Assembly (NCBI GenBank): GCA_964460315.1
Contig: CAYWPQ010000032.1
Span: 1 to 15,133 of the forward strand
Direction: 5' to 3'
Source: Lacustribacter sp964460315
Lineage (GTDB): Bacteria; Pseudomonadota; Gammaproteobacteria; Burkholderiales; Burkholderiaceae_A
Length of the DNA: 15,133 bases
The translations under genes were made by a program, and so were the position numbers. The notes beneath the pieces are model-generated. The model had not been told where the DNA came from. It saw only the letters and a list, made by a program, of their open reading frames with translations, and did no database searches. Positions 6,591-12,422 of the stretch are shown one piece after another. The stretch's first letter is position 1. Each line of letters begins with the position of its first letter.

Positions 6591-8324
6591 TTACGTCTTT
6601 GGAAGGGTAACGCCAGTCTGCCCCTGGTATTTGCCGCCACGGTCTTTGTAAGACGTTTCACAGATTTCGTCGCTTTCAAAAAACAGCATCTGCGCGCAGC
6701 CCTCGCCTGCATAGATTTTGGCGGGCAGCGGTGTGGTGTTGGAAAACTCCAGGGTGACGTGGCCTTCCCATTCAGGTTCCAAGGGCGTGACGTTCACGAT
6801 GATCCCGCAGTTTTTTACGAACACACCGCCCTCGAGAGCGAAATTACCGGCCTCTGGAACGGTCAGACAGAAAACATCATGCTCACCCCCCACGGACCGA
6901 ACGCTGCTTACCTTGTGGTTGAGCCCGCTAGCAAAAGTTGCGCGCGGCTCCTCAACCTTATAGCCGCCCTTCTTTCCCCGAAACTCTGCAAGAAGGCCTG
7001 GAAATCTTCGAAAGACCGACCGGTCACACTCTAAAAGCCGGGCCGCGCCACGGATCGATCCGGTGCGATTGAGGGCGTTGAACACGATCTCTGCGGTAAT
7101 TTCACTTCTCAGGTTAATTCCGCGCGCGAGCTCAGCCTGCTGGGCTCGACGATCAGTGGCTGAATGCATCCATGCCTTGCGCATCAAATCTGAATGAAGC
7201 TGTCGCACAGCTGGATCCGCATAACGCGCGGCGTGGGCAGCACTTTGACGGAGACGGGTCTCTGGTGAGACATTCTTTCGACGTTCGAGCAGCTCTTCTC
7301 TCGCCTGTCGATACTTGTCTTCCGACCAAAAATTCTGGGCCCGTTCAGCCTGAACTCGACTGTAGTTCTCGGCCCAGCCGGGATCAGTCATGAGCTCACG
7401 CAGGGCTGCCTTGATGGATTCGCTGTGCTCGCTTGGATCGAACTCCTCACCATAGGTCTTCTGGTTGTGAAGATTGATATGGTCCTTGGGAAGCATTCGG
7501 ACCAGATTCCAGGGGTTGTTGTTGAGCCGGTCGAAATCCACATGGTGCCGATGCGTTCCCGGCTCGTCAGCGTACATGCCAAACCGAAGATTCCAATCGT
7601 CAGCAAGACGGTGCGTTGGGTAGAGATGTCCATTCACAGGCTGATAGACCATCTCATAGCCACGGAAAATGGAGCGGTACAACGGCATCAAGGACTGACC
7701 GGGCTTGATTTCACCGGCCGGACACCAGCGGCCATCACGCGTCATGAATAAATGGTCTGGAGTTGCGTGAATGACCCGCTGATTGTCGAGCTCGATCTCG
7801 ACAAGGTTGTCGCGACCCACATAACGCGGCGCATCCAAGAGGGTGACAATGACTCGGCCGTTTTCCCCGATGCTGTAACCCCAGAATCGCTCACCGGTCT
7901 CGTGCCGACGGGCCATCTCTTCGAGCGTGGGCGAAGTTCCGTCGACGAGAGCGACACGGGTGTCGCCTCGAAAACATCTTGCATAGGTGCTTTTACCTAA
8001 ACACACGGTCAATACGCTGCGCGGAATTCGGAAGTATTCCACCGTGCGGGCAAGCGCAAAGGAATTCGGCGGAATGACGCAGACATCGCCTTTGAAATCC
8101 ACAAATGAGCCACTGTCAAAATTCTTCGGGTCAACAATGGTGCTGTTGATGTTCGTAAAGATTTTGAATTCGTCCGCACAGCGAACGTCATAGCCGTAGC
8201 TGGACGTGCCGTAAGACACAATCTTGTGGCCGCCTGAAGACCGCACCTGTTCCGGTGCGAAGGGCTCAATCATTTGTTGGGATTCCGCCATGCGGCGGAT
8301 CCAGTGGTCGCTTTTGATCGTCAT
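6591..8324 (-). CDS. dcd: dCTP deaminase interrupted by an HNH-type intein
   Basis: The 577-residue precursor is a complete dCTP deaminase split by an intein. Residues 1-116 and 506-577 join into a 188-residue enzyme, the normal length for betaproteobacterial Dcd. Dcd converts dCTP to dUTP plus ammonia as a trimer, feeding thymidylate synthesis. The N-extein ends with K111-S-T-Y-A-R116, matching the E. coli R110-S-S-L-A-R115 segment that carries active-site Ser111 and Arg115. The C-extein starts C-G-I-I-V-N-V-T-P and carries the catalytic Glu (precursor 526, E. coli Glu138) in T-L-E-F-S-N. The frame is intact, with no stop or frameshift, so splicing is probably functional. The ATG at 8324-8322 lacks a clear Shine-Dalgarno. 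The gene lies 36 bp behind apbC on the same strand and is probably co-transcribed with it. Without splicing the catalytic residues are separated by 389 extra residues. Confidence 0.95.
   Translation of the reverse strand: MTIKSDHWIRRMAESQQMIEPFAPEQVRSSGGHKIVSYGTSSYGYDVRCADEFKIFTNINSTIVDPKNFDSGSFVDFKGDVCVIPPNSFALARTVEYFRIPRSVLTVCLGKSTYARCFRGDTRVALVDGTSPTLEEMARRHETGERFWGYSIGENGRVIVTLLDAPRYVGRDNLVEIELDNQRVIHATPDHLFMTRDGRWCPAGEIKPGQSLMPLYRSIFRGYEMVYQPVNGHLYPTHRLADDWNLRFGMYADEPGTHRHHVDFDRLNNNPWNLVRMLPKDHINLHNQKTYGEEFDPSEHSESIKAALRELMTDPGWAENYSRVQAERAQNFWSEDKYRQAREELLERRKNVSPETRLRQSAAHAARYADPAVRQLHSDLMRKAWMHSATDRRAQQAELARGINLRSEITAEIVFNALNRTGSIRGAARLLECDRSVFRRFPGLLAEFRGKKGGYKVEEPRATFASGLNHKVSSVRSVGGEHDVFCLTVPEAGNFALEGGVFVKNCGIIVNVTPLEPEWEGHVTLEFSNTTPLPAKIYAGEGCAQMLFFESDEICETSYKDRGGKYQGQTGVTLPKT
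6975..7106 (-). other. Helix-turn-helix-like DNA-binding segment of the intein
   Basis: Intein residues about 291-334 contain S-E-I-T-A-E-I-V-F-N-A-L, then T-G-S-I-R-G-A-A-R-L-L-E-C-D-R-S-V-F-R-R-F-P. The G-S-x-R-x-A-A-R-x-L spacing resembles an HTH or NUMOD/IENR-type DNA-binding module often found C-terminal to HNH nucleases, where it directs target recognition. The assignment is by pattern only. Confidence 0.5.
7464..7553 (-). other. HNH endonuclease motif within the dcd intein
   Basis: Intein residues 142-171 read H-R-H-H-V-D-F-D-R, then L-N-N-N-P-W-N-L, then K-D-H-I-N-L-H-N. This matches the beta-beta-alpha metal HNH pattern of homing endonucleases: a His pair on the first strand (H144/H145), a central Asn (N157), and His on the following helix (H166/H170). 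All metal and catalytic positions appear intact, which suggests an active or recently active nuclease. Cleavage specificity cannot be read from the sequence. Confidence 0.82.
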
Positions 8325-8352
8325 AACTTAAATTTTCGCATAAGCGCCAAAG

Positions 8353-8365
8353 CCTAAGGCTTAGG
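8353..8365. repeat. Short inverted repeat at the apbC stop codon
   Basis: CCTAAG and CTTAGG flank a single G and overlap the apbC stop. The stem is short and has no T tract, so it is unlikely to terminate transcription between apbC and dcd. It may have no function. Confidence 0.3.
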
Positions 8366-9470
8366 TTCCAACAATTTTGATGCTTGGAAACTTGCTGCTG
8401 TGATCCTCAGCCAACATGGCTATTCGGGCGCCAATGGTGCGTGCGATCTCCCGATACGACTGGGCGATGGGCCCTTGGGGGTCCGACACCACGGTGGGGC
8501 TTCCGGAATCTGCCTGTTCCCGAATGCGAATGTCCAAAGGAAGCGACCCTAGAAACTGGACGTCGAACTGATCCGCCATGCGCAGCCCGCCACCTTCTCC
8601 GAAAATATGTTCGGTATGCCCGCATTTGGAGCAGACATGCATGGCCATGTTTTCAACCACACCAAGAATGGGCACCTTCACCTTTTCAAACATCACCAGG
8701 CCCTTTTTCGCATCAAGCAGGGCAATGTCTTGAGGAGTGGTCACAATGACGGCACCTGTCACAGGCACCTTTTGCGCCAGGGTAAGCTGAATATCGCCCG
8801 TGCCTGGGGGCATGTCCACCACCAGGTAGTCCAGGCTGTCCCAGGCGGTCTCGGTGAGGAGCTGTTCCAGGGCAGATGAAGCCATGGGACCACGCCAGAC
8901 CATGGGGGTGTCCTCACCAATGAGCATGCCCATCGAGATCACCTGAACGCCGTGGGCCAGCATGGGCTGAAGCTTTTTCTCCTCGCCGGGGGCCGCCTGG
9001 GCCTTGCCCTTGGTGCCAAACATCATGGCCTGGGACGGGCCATAGACGTCCGCATCCAGCATGCCCACACGGGCACCCTCGGCAGCCAGCGCAAGAGCTA
9101 GATTGGCCGCGGTGGTGCTTTTGCCCACGCCGCCCTTGCCCGAGGCCACGGCGATGATGTTTTTGATGTTCCCCATCCGCTTGGCGGACCCCGGCACAGC
9201 CCGAGCCTTAACTTCAGCCCGAACGGTGACATCCACCTTGCCCCCTGGGGCGATGCCCGCCAGGGCAAGCCTCACCCGCTCTTGCCACAGGGCCGTTTCA
9301 CCCAGAGCCGCGTAAGGAAGCACGATTTCAACCGATAGCGCCCCGCCGTCAAGGGCAACTTTGCCCAGCATTTTGGCGCTGACCAGATCCTTGCCCGGCG
9401 AGGGGCCAAGCCTTGGGTCGAAGACGGTGGAAAGGAGGGAATTAACTTGGTTCAGAAGGTTTGTTTCCAT
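8361..9470 (-). CDS. apbC: Iron-sulfur cluster carrier protein, Mrp/ApbC family P-loop ATPase
   Basis: From the ATG at 9470 the protein has 369 residues; upstream in-frame codons would run into metG and are unlikely to be translated. Residues 1 to about 90 form an N-terminal MIP18/DUF59-like domain. The MinD/Mrp ATPase follows, with the deviant Walker A GKGGVGKS at 111-118, the D-A-D-V-Y-G-P-S motif at 139-146 and the Walker B-like V-V-D-M-P-P-G-T-G-D at 217-226. The C-x-x-C pair (C280, C283) that binds a bridging 4Fe-4S cluster in the dimer is present. The protein is cytoplasmic and transfers Fe-S clusters to apoproteins. It is divergent from metG and lies directly upstream of dcd, an order common in Burkholderiales. 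No clear Shine-Dalgarno is visible before the start. Confidence 0.93.
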   Translation of the reverse strand: METNLLNQVNSLLSTVFDPRLGPSPGKDLVSAKMLGKVALDGGALSVEIVLPYAALGETALWQERVRLALAGIAPGGKVDVTVRAEVKARAVPGSAKRMGNIKNIIAVASGKGGVGKSTTAANLALALAAEGARVGMLDADVYGPSQAMMFGTKGKAQAAPGEEKKLQPMLAHGVQVISMGMLIGEDTPMVWRGPMASSALEQLLTETAWDSLDYLVVDMPPGTGDIQLTLAQKVPVTGAVIVTTPQDIALLDAKKGLVMFEKVKVPILGVVENMAMHVCSKCGHTEHIFGEGGGLRMADQFDVQFLGSLPLDIRIREQADSGSPTVVSDPQGPIAQSYREIARTIGARIAMLAEDHSSKFPSIKIVGT

Positions 9471-9479
9471 AGATGGGGC

Positions 9480-9485
9480 AGAATA
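9480..9485 (-). promoter_or_regulatory. Possible -10 element for apbC in the apbC/metG divergent region
   Basis: TATTCT on the minus strand lies 9 nt before the apbC ATG. Transcription from it would start very close to the start codon and give an almost leaderless message, which fits the lack of a Shine-Dalgarno. No convincing -35 is seen. The divergent interval of 75 bp (9471-9545) must also hold the metG promoter, which I could not identify. Confidence 0.25.
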
Positions 9486-9545
9486 CAGGGCTTCACGACT
9501 GACACGGAAGCCAGGCCCCTCGGATCTTCCCCAATTCCCCCGGAA

Positions 9546-11327
9546 ATGCACGAACAATCCATGCCCTTGAGCGCCGCAACCACCCCAAACCCAACCGCTG
9601 AGCAGGCCGCTACGCCTGCGCCTCACGCTCCTCAAAGCCACGGGTTACGGAAGATTCTAGTCACCTCCGCCCTGCCCTATGCCAACGGCGCGATTCACCT
9701 GGGTCATCTTGTTGAGTACATTCAAACGGACATCTGGGCCCGCTTTCATCGGATGCAGGGTCACGATGTGGTCTATGTCTGCGCCGACGACACCCATGGC
9801 ACGCCCATCATGTTGCGCGCAGAAAAAGAGGGGATCACCCCCGAGGCCTTGATTGAAAAAGTCTGGGGCGAACACACCCGCGACTTTTCAAGCTTTGGCA
9901 TTGCCTTTGATCATTACTACTCCACCCATTCCCCGGAAAACCAAGAGCTGTCGTCAAAGTTTTATGAGGCACTGAAGGCCAACGGCCTGATCGAGGTGCG
10001 CCGGATCGAGCAGATGTACGACCCGGTGAAAGAGATGTTCCTGCCGGATCGCTTCATCAAAGGCGAATGCCCCAAATGCGGTGCAAAAGATCAATATGGT
10101 GATTCCTGTGAATCTTGTGGCGCCACCTATGGGCCCACGGATTTAAAGAACCCATTTTCAGTGGTCTCGGGTGCGGCCCCCGTTCGAAAAGAATCCGACC
10201 ATTACTTTTTTAAGCTTTCAGACCCGCGCTGCTCAGACTTTCTTCGTCAGTGGGCCATCCACGACGAAAGGCTTCAGCCCGAAGCCAGCAACAAACTGAA
10301 AGAGTGGCTTGGCGAAGAAGGTGGTCTTGCTGATTGGGACATCTCGCGCGATGCGCCCTATTTCGGTTTTGAAATTCCAGGCGCCCCAGGCAAATATTTC
10401 TATGTCTGGCTTGACGCACCGATTGGCTATTACGCAAGCCTGAAAAAGTTCTGCGCCAATACGGGCCGTGACTTTGAAAGCTTTGTTCGAGAAGATTCGC
10501 TGGTAGAGCAGTATCACTTTATTGGCAAAGACATTCTCTACTTCCACACCCTGTTCTGGCCGGCCATGCTGAAGTTTGCTGGCTATCGAACCCCCACCAA
10601 TGTCTTTGCCCACGGCTTTTTAACGGTCGACGGCGCGAAGATGAGCAAATCCCGCGGCACCTTCATCACCGCCCAAAGCTACATTGAACAAAAGCTCAAC
10701 CCCGAGTGGCTGCGCTATTACTTCGCCGCAAAACTTAATGGGTCGATGGAAGATCTTGATCTGAACCTGAGCGACTTCATTGCACGAATCAATAGCGACC
10801 TGGTCGGCAAATACGTGAACATTGCAAGCCGCTCCGCAGGCTTCATCACCAAACGGTTTGAGGGTGAGCTTCATGCGCAAACTCTGGCTGACCCCAATGC
10901 GCTGTCCAATGCCATTCAGGCGGCGGCCCCCGGAATTACGCAGGCCTATGCCAGCCGTGACACCGCGAAGGTGGTGCGCGAGACCACCGCGCTCATGGAC
11001 CTGGTTAATGAATTCGTGGATGCTGAAAAACCTTGGGAGTTGGCCAAGGAGTCACTCATCGACGCGAGTCTTTTGCCCCGCCTGCATCAGGTCTGCACGG
11101 TGATCATGAAATCCTTCGCTCAGCTGACCGTGCTTTTAAAGCCCATTCTTCCGGCCACCGCCCAGCGGGTGGAAAGCGAGCTTTTCCAGCTGGCTCAGCC
11201 GCTGGTCTGGTCCGACCTGGCCAGCCCGCCCATTCACAAGCTTCATGGCTTTTCGCACCTGATGACACGGGTGGACCGGGAATCCATTGATGCCCTGATC
11301 GCCGCCAATCAGCAGTCACTCGGATAA
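9546..11327 (+). CDS. metG: Methionyl-tRNA synthetase, short form without C-terminal tRNA-binding domain
   Basis: From the ATG at 9546 the protein has 593 residues; ATG 9561 is an alternative, and neither has a good Shine-Dalgarno. It charges tRNA-Met with methionine in the cytoplasm. The class I motifs are intact: HLGH at 51-54 (HIGH motif) and KMSKS at 365-369. The zinc knuckle has C175, C178, C188 and C191. The anticodon-binding helical domain follows at about 400-580. The protein ends soon after the M-T-R-V-D segment where many betaproteobacterial MetG proteins continue into a linker and an EMAP-II-like tRNA-binding/dimerisation domain, which is missing here. The ending is a clean TAA followed by a real gene, so it does not look like a recent frameshift. 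An Ala/Pro/Thr-rich extension of about 33 residues precedes the catalytic core. Confidence 0.95.
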   Translation: MHEQSMPLSAATTPNPTAEQAATPAPHAPQSHGLRKILVTSALPYANGAIHLGHLVEYIQTDIWARFHRMQGHDVVYVCADDTHGTPIMLRAEKEGITPEALIEKVWGEHTRDFSSFGIAFDHYYSTHSPENQELSSKFYEALKANGLIEVRRIEQMYDPVKEMFLPDRFIKGECPKCGAKDQYGDSCESCGATYGPTDLKNPFSVVSGAAPVRKESDHYFFKLSDPRCSDFLRQWAIHDERLQPEASNKLKEWLGEEGGLADWDISRDAPYFGFEIPGAPGKYFYVWLDAPIGYYASLKKFCANTGRDFESFVREDSLVEQYHFIGKDILYFHTLFWPAMLKFAGYRTPTNVFAHGFLTVDGAKMSKSRGTFITAQSYIEQKLNPEWLRYYFAAKLNGSMEDLDLNLSDFIARINSDLVGKYVNIASRSAGFITKRFEGELHAQTLADPNALSNAIQAAAPGITQAYASRDTAKVVRETTALMDLVNEFVDAEKPWELAKESLIDASLLPRLHQVCTVIMKSFAQLTVLLKPILPATAQRVESELFQLAQPLVWSDLASPPIHKLHGFSHLMTRVDRESIDALIAANQQSLG

Positions 11328-11330
11328 AAT
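11325..11330 (+). promoter_or_regulatory. Possible -10 element for the DUF3460 gene (leaderless start)
   Basis: TAAAAT overlaps the metG stop codon and lies exactly 6 nt before the ATG at 11337. That spacing places transcription initiation at or next to the A of ATG, consistent with a leaderless mRNA, and the gene has no Shine-Dalgarno. No good -35 is seen at 17 bp, so this stays tentative. Confidence 0.3.
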
Positions 11331-11336
11331 CACGCC

Positions 11337-11525
11337 ATGGCACTTTACGAATCTGAAATCACCCAATTCCTGCGCGACCTGAAGGATCAGAAACCCCATC
11401 TGGAAGATGCTCAGGCGGCTGGCCGCATGCTGCTTTGGGACAAAGAGCCCCTGAAACTTGACGAGCTTGAAAAGTCACGCGCAGTGAAGGTTCGCCAAAA
11501 ACCATACGTGTATCAGACCGACTAA
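11337..11525 (+). CDS. Small DUF3460 family protein
   Basis: This 62-residue protein begins M-A-L-Y-E-S-E-I-T-Q-F-L, contains A-G-R-M-L-L-W-D-K in the middle and ends P-Y-V-Y-Q-T-D. These three blocks match the DUF3460 family of small betaproteobacterial proteins, which have a Y-E-S-E-x-T-x-F-L start and a W-D-K core. The function is unknown. It has no signal peptide or membrane segment and is highly charged, so it is likely cytoplasmic. It starts 9 bp after metG and ends 9 bp before scpA. I recognise the family from the motif pattern. Confidence 0.85.
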   Translation: MALYESEITQFLRDLKDQKPHLEDAQAAGRMLLWDKEPLKLDELEKSRAVKVRQKPYVYQTD

Positions 11526-11534
11526 GCCCAGGCC

Positions 11535-12413
11535 ATGGAAACCAACGACGCAGCCCAACCCGAACAGCCCGGGCAGCCGGAACAGCCTCAGTTGCCGGAA
11601 TCACCGACGGTCGCCGCTCTCGACGACGCGATTGCAAGGCTTTACGGCGAGCCTCTCACCCAGATTCCCAAAGATCTGTATATCCCGCCCGATGCGCTGG
11701 AAGTCATTCTTGACAGCTTCGAAGGCCCCCTGGATCTTTTGCTTTATCTCATTCGCCGACAGAACTTCAACATTCTGGACATTCCCATGGCCGAGGTCAC
11801 CAAGCAGTACCTGACCTATGTGGAAGAGATTCGCACGCGTAACCTTGAGCTTGCTGCCGATTACCTGCTGATGGCGGCCATGCTGATCGAGATCAAATCA
11901 CGGATGCTGCTGCCCGTTCGGCCCAAAGAAGGCGAAGAGGAAGTGGATGACCCACGCGCCGAACTGGTTCGTCGTCTGCTTGAGTACGAGCAAATGAAGA
12001 TTGCGGCCCAACAGATTGACCAGTTCCCCCAGCTTGGCCGAGACGTGATGGTGGCGCAGGCCTATGTGGATCAGACGGTGGCGCCCAAACTTCCCGATGT
12101 CGACCCCAATGACCTTCGCGCCGCCTGGGCCGACATTCTTCGCCGGGCCAAGCTCACCGCTCATCACCATATTTCGCGCGAACCGCTTTCCGTTCGAGAA
12201 CACATGTCGCGCATTCTGAAGTTCCTGCAGGGCCGTCCGTTTGTTGAGTTCACCGAACTCTTCATGGAAGAGCTGGCCCACGGTGGTGGCGTGCCGATTG
12301 TGGTGGTGCACTTCCTGGCCCTTTTGGAGCTTGCCCGTGAAGGTCTGGTGGAAGTTACCCAGGCCGAAGCCTATGCGCCCATTTACGTGCGGCTGGGCTA
12401 CACCCCCTCTTGA
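11535..12413 (+). CDS. scpA: Segregation and condensation protein A (kleisin of the SMC-ScpAB complex)
   Basis: This 292-residue protein has the ScpA N-terminal signature F-E-G-P-L-D-L-L-L-Y-L-I at 62-73, followed by N-I-L-D-I-P and Q-Y-L at about 79-93. A helical block (A-A-D-Y-L-L-M-A-A-M-L-I-E-I-K-S-R-M-L-L) and a C-terminal winged-helix region follow. ScpA bridges the two SMC heads with ScpB and helps to compact and segregate the chromosome. No scpB is in the window. The first ~48 residues are an acidic, Pro/Gln-rich, low-complexity extension (E-Q-P-G-Q-P-E-Q-P). The ATG has only a weak AGG upstream. The stop is 9 nt before the murB start and in the same frame. Confidence 0.92.
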   Translation: METNDAAQPEQPGQPEQPQLPESPTVAALDDAIARLYGEPLTQIPKDLYIPPDALEVILDSFEGPLDLLLYLIRRQNFNILDIPMAEVTKQYLTYVEEIRTRNLELAADYLLMAAMLIEIKSRMLLPVRPKEGEEEVDDPRAELVRRLLEYEQMKIAAQQIDQFPQLGRDVMVAQAYVDQTVAPKLPDVDPNDLRAAWADILRRAKLTAHHHISREPLSVREHMSRILKFLQGRPFVEFTELFMEELAHGGGVPIVVVHFLALLELAREGLVEVTQAEAYAPIYVRLGYTPS

Positions 12414-12422
12414 CGCAAGCCC

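Larger units (their letters stand above)
6810..7976 (-). mobile_element. Intein (389 aa) with HNH homing endonuclease inside dcd
   Basis: The element is in frame, from Cys1 (TGT, 7976-7974) to the terminal Asn389 (AAC, 6812-6810), and is followed by extein Cys+1. Block A is C-F-R-G-D-T-R-V-A-L-V-D-G. Block B is I-H-A-T-P-D-H-L-F, with Thr72 and His75. Blocks F and G are D-V-F-C-L-T-V, then N-F-A-L-E-G-G-V-F-V-K-N. These are the Hint splicing blocks of a class 1 intein. Between them, at about 142-171, is an HNH nuclease motif (H-R-H-H-V-D-F-D, L-N-N-N-P-W-N-L, D-H-I-N-L-H). There is no LAGLIDADG motif. A basic Arg/Ala-rich helical stretch (about 184-286) and an HTH-like segment (about 291-334) follow. 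The penultimate residue is Lys instead of the usual His, and block F has Cys370 where many inteins have Asp. Homing by cutting intein-free dcd alleles is inferred from the family. Confidence 0.93.

Noticed and set aside
6591..8324. dcd as a pseudogene or gene fusion
   Set aside because: The insertion is in frame, has intein splicing blocks at both ends and leaves a full-length Dcd when removed, so an intein explains it better.
9447..9545. TTG start of metG at 9447
   Set aside because: It overlaps the apbC coding start and adds residues unlike any MetG N-terminus.
9471..9641. Longer apbC N-terminus
   Set aside because: It would overlap the start of metG, and the extra residues are Arg/Gly-rich with no family match; M-E-T-N-L at 9470 is the natural start.
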